Shown here: positions 1 through 10,619 of the stretch, piece after piece
Layout: every line of letters starts with the position of its first letter
Position numbering within the stretch: position 1 is the first letter of the stretch
DNA from: Luzula sylvatica
Taxonomy: Eukaryota; Streptophyta; Magnoliopsida; Poales; Juncaceae
Length of the DNA: 64,000 nt
Assembly (NCBI GenBank): GCA_946800325.1
Contig: OX326958.1
Coordinates: forward strand, 69,561,264 to 69,625,263
Reading direction: 5' to 3'
Translations under genes and position numbers: made by a program
The notes under the pieces: generated by a model
The model's database searches: none
What the model saw: the letters and a program-made list of their open reading frames with translations, nothing else
Told to the model about the DNA's origin: nothing

Positions 1-187
1 TCATTCTCTCTAATAATTCACTAAACTTTTTGCAGCTCGCCGGTACACATTAATTGTTGGATTGATTTTGTGATCATGTAATTTCGGGACAGTATGATAT
101 AAACCTTAAAAACATGTCTTTCTGAATCGAAGGTTATACACCTTGAAAACATATATTTTCTGAATTGATCATGGATACAGTATACAC
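1..187. other. AT-rich intergenic DNA
   Basis: No gene is seen. Two short stretches near 101-128 and 139-167 (ACCTTAAAAACATG and ACCTTGAAAACATA, each followed by a TTTTCTGAAT-like run) resemble the start of the 55-bp duplication that follows. The duplication may therefore be the young end of an older decayed tandem repeat. Confidence 0.5.
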
Positions 188-297
188 ACCTTAAAATGCA
201 TATCTTTTGTTCATAATTTGTACAATTATACCCTTTGGATAAACCTTAAAATGCATATCTTTTGTTCATAATTTGTACAAGTATACCCTTTGGATAA
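188..297. repeat. Two-copy 55-bp tandem duplication
   Basis: Positions 188-242 and 243-297 are nearly identical. Both begin ACCTTAAAATGCATATC and both contain CATAATTTGTACAA and ATACCCTTTGGAT. The main difference is ATTATACCC in the first against AGTATACCC in the second. This is a simple local duplication of unknown significance. Confidence 0.9.
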
Positions 298-537
298 AAA
301 GTTTGTGCGATTTTCTAAATTTTCAGGGACTCTTCTGCTATTTTTTAATTTCCAGGGGCTGTTCTGCATTTTTGTAGTTATCAGGTGTTACAAGAGAAGC
401 AAAATGAATTGAAGAATGAAGAAGAGGCTTTATGGTATAAACAACCTGAAATGAGTGACTAAGATTTACAAATTTGACATTTACAAGGAGTAATTTGTAA
501 AATGATAGGTTCGAAGATGATTAGATTAGTGATTACT
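298..537. other. AT-rich intergenic DNA with a short imperfect repeat
   Basis: No gene is seen. Two related runs about 28 bp apart, TTCAGGGACTCTTCTGC near 322 and TTCCAGGGGCTGTTCTGC near 350, form an imperfect direct repeat. Runs of this kind are common near transposon ends, but no matching partner was found. Confidence 0.4.
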
Positions 538-814
538 TTACGAGAGATTCTCATAGAAACAACAAGTAACGGTAGGGATACGAGAGAGGGAGTGAGGTTG
601 CGAGAAGTGCTTCGGTTCAGACGACGCCGGTGAACGGCGGAAGAAGCTCAGCGAGTGGAGAATGAGTGCGACATTTATATACTTGCGTATTATCCAGGAT
701 TCCAAGTTCCAAGTTTTGTAGATTATTTCTCTGGGTCCGACATTTCGAATCATGATCTCGGATTTCAAATTCAGTATTTAAGTTCTCGGATTGCCATAGT
801 CTCATGAACTCCAT
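538..814 (-). other. GC-elevated, CT-rich leader-like segment (possible gene-start remnant)
   Basis: Read on the minus strand, this stretch is clearly less AT-rich than its surroundings and CT-rich, like a plant 5' leader or the first codons of an organelle-targeted protein. Minus-strand frames of 76 codons (538-768) and 65 codons (617-814) overlap here. The first encodes a Ser- and Arg-rich stretch (SLSFFRRSPASSEPKHF) that resembles a transit peptide in composition only. No domain is recognised, and no downstream exon could be joined to it. It may be the first exon of a gene lying to the left of the window, a captured gene fragment or chance. I cannot decide between these. Confidence 0.25.
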
Positions 815-1569
815 AAACTATGTTATGCAAACCGAAGAACAAATATTAAATCTGGAGAAATATATGAAGAAATCATTTCCCCAAGGCCCCAAAGAAAATG
901 AGAGTGTAGGGATATGGATCCATGTTCGTCCACAATTTGTTTGTTTTATGAACAATCGATATGGTAAACAAAATAAAATACTTGGTCCAAATAGGTGAAA
1001 GATATATGTAGCATGTCTCCATTCAAAATTACAAACTCCATTAATATTTTTTGTAATGAATTATTTTGTCCCTTTCAATCTGTAATGAAAAAATATATTA
1101 ATTCTCTCGTATTGATTTTTTTCTCTCTTCACTGTTGTTAATTTTTTAATTGCAATATTAAGAATTTGTATCATGACTTTGTATATTAAAAAAAGACGCA
1201 ATTTCACGTGTATACCCGTAAAAGATCAAAATTTTGCATATGCCCCTTAATGATATGAAATTCCACAAATAACTTATCCCTATAAAATTCTTAAAATATC
1301 ACATATACTCCTATTATATCATTTAAAAACTAAGAACTTATTTCTTCTTAGTAATATATTTTTAAATTTTTAAAATTATTTTCTATGCTAATTAATAACT
1401 TTTGCTCTAAAATAATATTCAAAATCGTAAAAAGTCAAATATCGTCAATTCGATCTCATAATTTATATCAAAAAATCATCACTGAAATCAATAATATTCT
1501 CCAAATTAATATTTAAGCTCTCTTCCTTTCATCTTCACCCATCTTTCTTTCTTCCCACCTCACCAACCA
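815..1569. other. AT-rich intergenic DNA with transposon-end-like sequence
   Basis: No gene is supported. The 64-codon frame at 804-998 has no recognisable domain and no coding-like neighbourhood. Positions about 1,196-1,330 contain a run of motifs (TATACCCGTAAAAG, ATGCCCCTTAATG, CTTATCCCTATAAAA). Their style resembles 9,820-9,990 and 18,130-18,360 and is typical of decayed Mutator-like element ends. No target duplication or partner end was identified. Confidence 0.35.

Positions 1570-2941
<1,372 letters not shown>

Positions 2942-2993
<52 letters not shown>
2942..2993. repeat. (TA)n microsatellite
   Basis: An uninterrupted run of about 25 TA units, with no other content. Confidence 0.97.
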
Positions 2994-2995
<2 letters not shown>

Positions 2996-3096
2996 TGTGA
3001 CTAAAATACTTGTAAAGTAGAATAAAAATTATACTTGTGATTTTTACATCGTTAGATCTTCGTTAAGATTTGTGCTGAGATACAAAATTACACGCT

Positions 3097-3101
3097 CCCT
3101 C
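3097..3101. other. Target-site duplication, left copy (CCCTC)
   Basis: CCCTC immediately precedes the left LTR. It is repeated exactly at 4,737-4,741 after the right LTR, giving the 5-bp duplication expected from retroviral-type integrase. Confidence 0.85.
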
Positions 3102-3567
3102 TGTTAGAATTTTGGGGTATACTTGAATTATTTTGGATAGAGAAATTATCTGGGGAACAATTTGGGAGATCAATATTATGGAAGAGTGTCAAATCAATGG
3201 AAACAAAGATATAACGTGGGGAATTTGAGGGCCAAAATACTTTCTGCCTTTATATTTTCTCACGAACACAGGGAGTAATTCTTCCTTTTTTTCTTCATTA
3301 TTTCTTCTATATATTTTTCTGAATATTTTTTATTTATTTTTCTGTGGAGATTTTCTCTCCCTTAAAACATATGAGATGGGTTGCATTTATAGATCACATG
3401 CACCTTCTCAATACAACTCTTGATTTATCTAGATACTTCTAATTCAATAGACACCTATTTATTTCAAGATACATCCCCTTAATTACACTTCTAATAATTA
3501 TCCTAATTATCCTGCCTAGTAATTAAATATATTATTATATAAAATATTAAAAACATTAATTTCAATA
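3102..3567 (-). repeat. 3' LTR of the TRIM-like element
   Basis: 466 bp, identical in length to the partner at 4,271-4,736, with three substitutions between them. On the plus strand it starts TGTTAGAATTTTGG and ends TTCAATA. Read in element direction it is downstream of the polypurine tract. Confidence 0.93.
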
Positions 3568-3576
3568 CTCCCCCTT
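3568..3576 (-). promoter_or_regulatory. Polypurine tract
   Basis: On the minus strand this is AAGGGGGAG, directly before the 3' LTR, where the plus-strand DNA primer of an LTR element is expected. A second similar run, ATACTCCCCC, lies at 3,608-3,617 and may be a duplicate tract. Confidence 0.75.
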
Positions 3577-3795
3577 AATGTTTTTTTCGTTATTTTTTTT
3601 TCTCTCGATACTCCCCCGTGATATTTTTTCCGTCACGCTCGTCTATTTTTTTTTTAAACTCTTTTTTTTTTTAATCGGCTTTTTTTCGAATCGTCCTTTT
3701 TCGGATCATCTTTTTCGAATTGCCTTTTTCCGAATCGTCCTCTTTTCGGATCGATTTTTTTTCTTTTCTTTGAATCGTTTCTTTTCTTCGTCGAA

Positions 3796-4170
3796 ATTGA
3801 GTTGCGAAACTTGTGGGAACCCGAACATACCGTCTTGGGTTGTCGTGGCCTTCTCCTACTCCAAATTTATGCTGAACTCGATAAATCGGTAATGAGTTGT
3901 GAAGTTCGTGTGAGCCCAAGTACGTAACCTTCTTGGTTGTCTTGGTGACTCCTTCTTCGACTTCTACTAAACTCGATAATTCGGAAATGAGTTGTGAAGT
4001 TCGTGTGAGTCCAAGTACGTAACCTCTTTGGTTGTCTTGGTGACTCCTTCTCCGACTTCTACTAAACTCGATAATTCGGAAATGAGTTGTGAAGTTCGTG
4101 TGAGCCCAAGTACGTAACCTCTTTGGTTGTCTTGGTAACTCCTTCTCCGACTTCTACTAAACTCGATAAC
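3796..4170. repeat. 95-bp tandem repeat inside the TRIM-like element
   Basis: Three close copies start at 3,891, 3,986 and 4,081, exactly 95 bp apart. Each begins AATGAGTTGTGAAGTTCGTG and contains CCAAGTACGTAACCT and CTCGATAA. A more diverged fourth copy precedes them from about 3,796. A short irregular GATAACCGTCG repeat follows at about 4,165-4,256. The 95-bp unit is not a multiple of three and encodes nothing recognisable. Confidence 0.9.
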
Positions 4171-4257
4171 CGTCGTTTTTTTTTTATTTTTATAACCGTC
4201 GCTCGATAACCGCCGCTCGATAATCGTCGCTTTAGATAACCGTCGATCGATAACCTT

Positions 4258-4270
4258 GGCTCTGGTACCA
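4258..4270 (-). promoter_or_regulatory. Primer-binding site for initiator tRNA-Met
   Basis: The minus strand reads TGGTACCAGAGCC, directly after the 5' LTR end. It differs from the common plant retrotransposon site TGGTATCAGAGCC by one base. It fixes the orientation of the element. Confidence 0.85.
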
Positions 4271-4736
4271 TGTTAGAATTTTGGGGTATACTTGAATTAT
4301 TTTGGATAGAGAAATTATCTGGGGAACAATTTGGGAGATCAATATTATGGAAGAGTGTCAAATCAATGGAAACAAAGATATAACGTGGGGAATTTGAGGG
4401 CCAAAATACTTTCTGCCTTTATATTTTCTCACGAACACAGGGAGTAATTCTTCCTTTTTTTCTTCATTATTTCTTCTATATATTTTTCTGAATATTTTTT
4501 ATTTATTTTTCTGTGGAGATTTTCTCTCCCTTAAAACATATGAGATGTGTTGCATTTATAGATCACATGCACCTTCTCAATACAACTCTTGATTTATCTA
4601 GATACTTCTAATTCAATAGACACCTATTTATTTCAAGATACATCTCCTTAATTACACTTCTAATAATTATCCTAATTATCCTGCCTAGTAATTAAATATA
4701 TTATTATATAAAATATTAAAAACATTAATATCAATA
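4271..4736 (-). repeat. 5' LTR of the TRIM-like element
   Basis: 466 bp, the partner of 3,102-3,567. In element orientation it should carry the promoter, but I could not pick a specific TATA box among its many AT-rich runs. Confidence 0.93.
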
Positions 4737-4741
4737 CCCTC
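4737..4741. other. Target-site duplication, right copy (CCCTC)
   Basis: An exact copy of 3,097-3,101. Removing the element and one copy rejoins CACGCTCCCTC with TCTTTAAAC. The insertion therefore split what is now the leader-like segment that follows. Confidence 0.85.
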
Positions 4742-5170
4742 TCTTTAAACAGTTCCGTCAAGCTCCGTCAAAACAGAGCATCTTCTCTCGTGTCCCTCTC
4801 TTCTACCGAGCTCCGCCTTTGTGGATCACTCTCTCTCGCTTTCTCTTCGCACGACCTCTCTGGCGACGCGAGCTCTTCTTTCAGCATGGACAGAATCCTT
4901 AGCCTCCTAGCTTAGCCCTCGAGGCCTTTCCTCTGTTGGAGAGCTCAATACGCCCCAACCAAACGCCACGAGAATGAAACAATCCTAGCTCTCCTCCCTA
5001 ACCCTCTTTTGATCGTTGTATCGAACCCTAACTTTCTTGTGACCGCAAGTGAAGATTGGGACAGTCTGAGGAGAATCAGATTGTGATAGGATAAGCTGAC
5101 ATGTTTAATCTGTGGCCGATTTCATTGGCTCATCCACGATAAGGGCTGCTACAGAGGTCGATCGTGGTTG
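4742..5170 (+). other. CT-rich, GC-elevated leader-like segment (possible gene remnant)
   Basis: This stretch is far less AT-rich than its surroundings. It is CT-rich on the plus strand (CTCTCTCTCGCTTTCTC near 4,828), like plant 5' leaders. An ATG near 4,886 opens a frame that stops after a few codons. At about 5,180 an ATTGAG/GTATAA step would fit a splice donor, but no downstream exon was found. The LTR element inserted just upstream of it. It could be a decayed gene start, a non-coding transcript or a captured fragment. No protein family is recognised. Confidence 0.3.
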
Positions 5171-6390
5171 TGCGTACAATTGAGGTATAATTTGAAATAA
5201 TAGAAACACAATTTGGTTTAAGAGGTATTATACTGGAACAATTGGGTTTAAGAGGTATTAATCGGGTGTAATTGCATATTATACTGGAACAATTGGGTAT
5301 GGTAGTGGGTTAAATCAGTATAAATTAAGAATCAGTCTAAATAACATATTTCAATTGTTCATGACAATTCCCATAAATTTTATGATTATTAAGGTTTAAT
5401 CATGAAAAAGGGACTAATTGGCAATCGCGGTGAGCTTCAAATTTATCCCGACGTATCGAAGAAAATGCCAATGAAAAACTTTACTCGAGGAGACTTATTT
5501 ATGTTCTTTTGCGACTGAATTTTTTATCTTAGGTAGTTATTTTTGGTATTTTTTTCATTTTGCTAAAGGATGTAATTACGAAATGATGTGATGTAATTTG
5601 GGATGATATAGCGGGTATCGCAATGCAGTTGTGAAGTTTTTTCAACGTATTTCTTTTGTTGTCATCGAGATGTAAAACCCAAGAAACAAAAAGAAGGTAT
5701 CACATACTGGTACGTACATGCATAATATTGGTACCAGAAAACACATGCAGTGAAAAAACTAAAGAAAAAAGGAGCTTCATTTGATTCTAAAAAATTCAAA
5801 TTCGCATCCTTGAAAATGAACAAAGAAAAATATTATTAAAAAAAAACTTTTGAAGCTCAGAAAATATTCCATAAATATAACAAGGAAAAAAAAATTAACC
5901 AAATTTTTCAAGTTTTTTAATCGATAAATCTCATATAGATAACAAATTAATAATTACAACTAGTATATGATCATAAATTAGTTATGTACATACAAAAAAT
6001 CAAAATTACATCTTACATACATCATAAATATAAATGAACATTAAACCACACAACTTAAATCTCATGTATACTATACCCCTTCAACGAAGCACAAATCATC
6101 TTCAAATGCATGCCATGTATATCCTGCAAAATAAAAAAAATTGATGAGATGCAATAGATGGTTAAAATTGGTTAAAGTGTGATATGGGGACTGGTTTCGT
6201 ACCAGGATCGTCAAGGATTTGTTAGCACAAATATTAAAAAAATTAGGAGTAATGAGAGAGATAAAATAATACATGATATTATTGATGCAAAAATGGTACC
6301 TGCAAAAATCTAAGATTTTGTTCAAATATGGTATTTGGTGCCAATACTACAAGCATTTCGATTGGTACTGAAAAACTCGAGCAGATGACA
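5171..6390. other. AT-rich intergenic DNA
   Basis: No gene is supported. A local duplication at 5,228-5,298 repeats TTATACTGGAACAATTGGGT twice, starting at 5,228 and 5,279. It also repeats TTTAAGAGGTATTA. The 84-codon minus frame at 6,071-6,325 is AT-rich chance sequence with no recognisable domain. Confidence 0.5.
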
Positions 6391-6440
6391 GATTTCACAC
6401 ATAGGCTAAAGATTTCACACATAGGCTAAAGATTTCACAC
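6391..6440. repeat. 20-bp tandem repeat, 2.5 copies
   Basis: The unit GATTTCACACATAGGCTAAA occurs at 6,391 and 6,411, followed by a half unit at 6,431. Confidence 0.95.
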
Positions 6441-7164
6441 AACTAATCCAAATTTAGCTCATTCTGGTACAATTAATTAAAAAATCAGGAAAAACTCTGG
6501 ATGCGACAAAGAGGGCAAACCCCTTATTCTTTGTTGCCCTGATTTGTCCCGGCAACTAAAAGGGGGCACGACTGGTTCTGAACTTTTAGGTCGCTCGACA
6601 CAGAAATGGTGAGGTCCAACATGACGTCGATTGAATAACAAAGGCAAAAAATCATTTATAGCCTCTATACTAACTACATTTAAGAACGAAAGAATATTCT
6701 TTTCTCCCCAAATTCATCTTTATGCTCTACTAGCCTGCCTCCGAGATTTCCTCTCTTGCTATCTCCTATGAGATCCAAAATGAATGTTTAACGTATAAGG
6801 TGAAAAAAGTACAAATATATATAAATTAACTAATTTGTTTGATTATTAATTTTGAATACTAATTTGAACTGTAATTAAACATAGTTCACTTAAACATTTT
6901 ATCAAACAGTTAGAGTGCGCTACCTATAATTATAAAAATGGCAAGTTGCAGGATATAAACCTCTCCAATAACATCATCACATCATTGGTGAGTAAGAACT
7001 GGGATACGTTCAACATAGAGAATCGTTTTCTTCTTGGTCAGATTTCAACGCGGTAATCTTGATGTGTGAGGAGTTTGATCCAACAGGCTTCGATTCCATA
7101 CTTCTATTAGTATCAGACCCAATTTAAAAGTTCAGAAGCTTATATTCCAAAATTACTCTCCAAT
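6441..7164. other. Intergenic DNA with no recognised feature
   Basis: Positions about 6,500-6,640 are somewhat GC-richer (TTGTCCCGGCAACTAAAAGG, then GGTCGCTCGACACAG). They have no open frame of note and no repeat partner in the window. The rest is AT-rich. Confidence 0.4.
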
Positions 7165-7525
7165 TTTGTGCACATTTCAGAGCAGACATGCGAGAGCGGA
7201 GCGGACATGCTGGACTGCGAGCTGGAGATGGAAGACTCGTTCGATCTGAATTTGCGACAGAGAACAGTAGATAGTGGTTCGCGAGACAAAGGAGGTAGCT
7301 TCTTCATTGGAGAAGATTGCTCAATGTAAATGGGAGAGAGAAGCTCTGGAAGAAGGTCGAAGGAGAAGGCCGAGATAGATCGTTCGAGTTGTATTTACGA
7401 AGAGAGAAGGAAGGAAACGGAGAAGTTTCTAACGGAATAAAACAAAAAGCAAACGGAGGTATTAGGGGCTCATCTCATCTGGATGTCAATCCAAGGATGG
7501 AAACATCACAAGCACAATCTTAGAT
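7165..7525 (+). other. Purine-rich, GC-elevated segment with a 68-codon open frame
   Basis: The stretch is GA-rich on the plus strand, so CT-rich on the minus strand. An open frame at 7,317-7,523 encodes a Lys/Glu/Arg/Gly-rich peptide with no recognised domain. Purine-rich composition alone produces such a peptide. The minus strand reads like a plant 5' leader, which makes a captured or decayed gene start plausible. I see neither conserved motifs nor splice-consistent neighbours, so I do not call a gene. Confidence 0.25.
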
Positions 7526-7552
7526 TTACTTGTACAAGTAGAATAGTCACAA

Positions 7553-7571
7553 TTATATATATATATATATC
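7553..7571. repeat. Short (TA)n run
   Basis: About nine TA units, just left of the foldback element. Confidence 0.9.
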
Positions 7572-7593
7572 AATGGCCAATATTCTTGTTGAA

Positions 7594-7813
7594 ATCATAT
7601 TTATACGGTCAAAATTCGATTATAATATTAAGAATTAGGATAATAAATGGTGTTGGCCGACGTTTGCCAAACAATAGTGTCGGCCATTGATCTTATCACA
7701 TATATATGTGATAGGATCAATGACCAACGCTCTTGTTTGACCAACGTCGGCCAACACCAGTTATTGTCCTAATTCTAAATATTATAATCGAATTTCAACC
7801 GTATATATATGAT
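7594..7813. mobile_element. 220-bp foldback (MITE-like) inverted repeat
   Basis: Positions 7,594-7,703 and 7,704-7,813 are reverse complements of each other along their whole length with no gap. By eye there are 13 mismatches in 110, about 88% identity. The centre is a perfect 20-bp palindrome, TATCACATAT-ATATGTGATA. The arms share GGTGTTGGCCGACGTT and CGATTATAATATT. It has no coding capacity. Structure and size fit a foldback MITE, or a hairpin-RNA locus derived from one. A clear target duplication at its ends was not found, so the superfamily is unknown. Confidence 0.8.
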
Positions 7814-7837
7814 CTACATCATCTAGATATGATGTAG
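7814..7837. other. Short hairpin beside the foldback element
   Basis: CTACATCAT (7,814-7,822) and ATGATGTAG (7,829-7,837) are perfect 9-bp inverted repeats around a 6-bp loop. They directly abut the right end of the large foldback. Confidence 0.8.
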
Positions 7838-8050
7838 AATAAATTTTGTATAATTTTCATTTTTCTATCTAACAAAATTGATAACATATTTTCACAACCG
7901 TCCATTTCGGTAATTTTTTAGATTTACATGAATGAAAATTCGAAACCTAGTAAAAATTCATCTTAAGCCTATCTATATGATTTAAATTAAATCCAAAGCA
8001 AACAATTCGAATTTTAAAATTTATTTAATGGTGATTCATGTTGTAAGTAT
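7838..8050. other. AT-rich intergenic DNA
   Basis: I see nothing recognisable here. Confidence 0.5.
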
Positions 8051-8197
8051 TTTGGGTATTTTCACTTAATTAGAATTTTTTCTAATTAATTGCTTCAGAT
8101 ACTATTTATATAATTGCTTCAGATATTTTTAAATTTATATAATTGCTTCAGATACTATTTATTATTTGGGTATTTTCAATTAATTAGAATTTTTTCT
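8051..8197. repeat. Local direct repeats
   Basis: TTTGGGTATTTTCA followed by TTAATTAGAATTTTTTCT occurs at 8,051-8,082 and again at 8,165-8,197. Between them AATTGCTTCAGATA occurs three times, at 8,088, 8,112 and 8,141. This looks like a duplication with internal slippage. Confidence 0.85.
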
Positions 8198-9419
8198 TTA
8201 TATGTTTGATAAATATTTCTTATATTGTCTAATATTAATTGATAAAAACACACTTGAATATTCGCACTAAATGGACAAATTATCAAATTATCCTTCGATC
8301 TATCTTAAAATAAATGTCACCATCCTTATTATTTTGAATATGATGTATGATACAAAAAGGAGAAAATGAAGCTAGAAAAATAACTATTTGTGTTTTCGGT
8401 TGTATACAGTAAAAGATTGAACCAAAAGTATTTTTTAACTATATACGTAAATAAACAAAAAATATTGATTTGCATAAGTTTTTCACCCAATTGACACGGA
8501 AAGAACAAAAATGAAATATATATGACATTTATATGAGAGGTCCATGTTGTATTCAACTGAAAAATACTTTACAAAAATGACATGTTCGGACCTTGAGAAG
8601 CCCCATAGCTTCGTCCCTCCATTTAGAAAACAAAAATATATTACGTTCCAAATATTACACTATCATAAATACTTATTTCATAAAAAAATATGTTCATTAT
8701 TAAATATGAAACACATAGACTTTAGATATATCAGTGTTAATCCTTAAAATAAAATATTTATTCGACAAAAATAAACTTTTCAAAATAGACGTAATTTTGT
8801 TTGTATGTGCATCATTTTTCAAATTTCAAAAAATACACATACATTTGGAAACAAAATTGAAATGGAAACAAAATTTGTGGCTAAAATACTCAAGTGGATT
8901 TTGTAGGTATAATTTTCAAAACAAAAAAATAGTCATTGAATTTGTATACATACAGTAGTTTCACATATATTTTCATGCTACACAAAATTCCATAAAAGAA
9001 TGCATCATTTAAATCAAAACACAATTTTGATGCATGTCTTATAAATAAAAACTGTTACGTGTTCTATTTCAAAAAAGTGTTGCATTTATAAATAAAATTG
9101 GACATGCATTATATAAAAAAGCGTTACATTCATACAAAAAATTGTATATCTATTTTGAAAAGTTCATTTATTTTTTCCAATACAAATAAAATTTATGTAA
9201 ACATTTTATTTCACGAGCTAACATTTATTTTAAGATAATACAAAAAAAATTCCAAAAAGTTGATGCATCATATTCTTTTTGAACTTGTGATGTGATAAAA
9301 ATTTAGCAAACCATCCAGAATGAAAATTTGATTATCGTAATCCTGTTTTCAAGGTAAGTATAATTATTTGTACTCATATGTTTATTTGAAAAATTAGTTA
9401 GAAAAAGAAATAAAATAAT

Positions 9420-9420
<1 letters not shown>
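8198..9420. other. Very AT-rich intergenic DNA
   Basis: Short open frames of 67-75 codons at 8,329-8,556, 8,544-8,747 and 8,734-8,958 have Ile/Phe/Lys/Asn composition expected of random AT-rich sequence. They contain no motif. No element ends were recognised. Confidence 0.5.

Positions 9421-9483
<63 letters not shown>
9421..9483. repeat. (TA)n microsatellite
   Basis: About 30 TA units. A second short TA run lies at about 9,553-9,571. The overlapping minus frame reads Ile-Tyr repeats and is not a gene. Confidence 0.97.
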
Positions 9484-9484
<1 letters not shown>

Positions 9485-9819
9485 TTCAACAATAATCAAT
9501 TGGTATACTAAGCATCCGCCAAGAATGTTGCAAGTTGCAACATTTACGAACATATATATATATATATATATTTTTTTTGGACATGTAGGCATGTGTTTGT
9601 TTGCACTCACTTATGTGATTTGATTTGAGTATTAATTTGACAAGTTCGTGACGAATTTCTATAATTTAATGGCTCGTGACATTGTGCAAAAAAAAAAATT
9701 AAGACATACATGCTTGTTATGTCAATTTCGTAACAAAACATCCTCATGTAACACTGACACCGTTGACTATCAAACTGATTATTTTTTGTGACATATTACA
9801 TAATTTCTGTTATATCCTT
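9484..9819. other. Intergenic DNA with no recognised feature
   Basis: AT-rich. It contains only the short TA run near 9,553-9,571. Confidence 0.45.
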
Positions 9820-9990
9820 TCGAAAACACAAAATATCATATTTGTCCCTTAAAACAAGGAATATCAAATTTATTCTTGTGAAACTCTTTCTTTATCATAT
9901 CAATTTAAAGTAACTATTCTGTCAAAAGTTTTTTTTGACAGAAAAAATATGAATTGACGATCCTACCCTTTCTAGTATCCTCGTCGAAGT
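9820..9990. other. Transposon-end-like sequence with a hairpin
   Basis: This run contains ATATCATATTTGTCCCTT and ATATCAAATTTATTCTTG, then a perfect 9-bp inverted repeat: CTGTCAAAA at 9,919-9,927 and TTTTGACAG at 9,933-9,941. The phrase order resembles 18,130-18,360, which also ends in an inverted repeat. The style is typical of Mutator-like terminal regions in plants, but no matching opposite end or target duplication was found. It may be a decayed terminus. Confidence 0.35.
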
Positions 9991-10619
9991 CAGAAATTCT
10001 TGCTCGTACCATCTCCTCTTTGTCTATCATATCAATTATGTATTTTGTAATTGTCTGTAACTCGGCATTTCAAATTTAATGTGTGAAATGTATTTCTTTC
10101 TTGTGGTTCCATTATCACAACATTACCTTATATTAATCTGAAAGAAGCATCGTCATGTATCTTATTCCTGTGGTTTGACGTATAGAATTATCTTATAATA
10201 TAAACATCCATAATTACATCATCAAAATTAATTTTACAATTATAATACAATTCTCAAAATATTTAAAGACAATTACTTGCAAGATAAAACACAACATTTC
10301 TCTCTTCCAACTCTGGTATTGTTTTAATAAATTAGTTGGCTTTTGATCACAAGCCCCGTAGCTCCAAGATAAAACACGACATTTCTGACATTTCACAAAC
10401 GAACCCCCACAATTTCTGAAAAAAACCCAAATTCATGAATTTGTTTTGCGAAATAAACTTCAATTGCCAAAAAGTTGCGAGCAAACCTCCTCTAAATTGG
10501 GACATTTTTTTTTAACAAAATGAACAATTTCGACAATTTCACAAAACCTATTTCTACAAATTCAAACTTAATTTGAACAAATTAAATCGTACAGAGAGAC
10601 TAACCCAAAATTTTCAATC
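9991..10619. other. AT-rich intergenic DNA
   Basis: No gene is supported. A 60-codon minus frame (10,214-10,396) has no recognised domain. AAGATAAAACAC-GACATTTCT-like phrases recur around 10,280 and 10,370, suggesting a small local duplication. Confidence 0.4.

Larger units (their letters stand above)
3102..4736 (-). mobile_element. Non-autonomous LTR retrotransposon, TRIM-like, 1,635 bp
   Basis: Two 466-bp direct repeats (3,102-3,567 and 4,271-4,736) enclose a 703-bp internal region and are flanked by the duplication CCCTC. On the minus strand, the right-hand LTR ends in TAACA and is followed at once by TGGTACCAGAGCC. This is one base from the plant initiator-tRNA-Met primer site TGGTATCAGAGCC, so the element reads right to left. 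A polypurine tract, AAGGGGGAG, abuts the other LTR. The internal region has no gag, protease, integrase or reverse transcriptase, only tandem repeats and T-rich DNA, so mobility would depend on another element. The LTRs differ at three of 466 positions (3,379 plus two nearer the left-element end), which implies a young insertion. The primer site suggests Copia-type parentage, but no coding sequence confirms this. Confidence 0.9.

Noticed and set aside
500..530. GGTTCGAAGAT near 509 as a tRNA B box
   Set aside because: There is no matching A box, acceptor stem or cloverleaf around it. No tRNA was found anywhere in the window.
3671..4361. Minus-strand frames of 82 and 99 codons inside the LTR element as gag
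   Set aside because: They read the 95-bp repeats and T-rich filler and run into the LTR. There is no zinc knuckle, protease or other capsid motif.
8329..8958. Three short frames of 67-75 codons as genes
   Set aside because: Ile/Phe/Lys/Asn composition is what random AT-rich DNA gives. There are no motifs, and the frames overlap on opposite strands.
9398..9610. Minus-strand 70-codon frame with Ile-Tyr repeats
   Set aside because: It is a translation of (TA)n.
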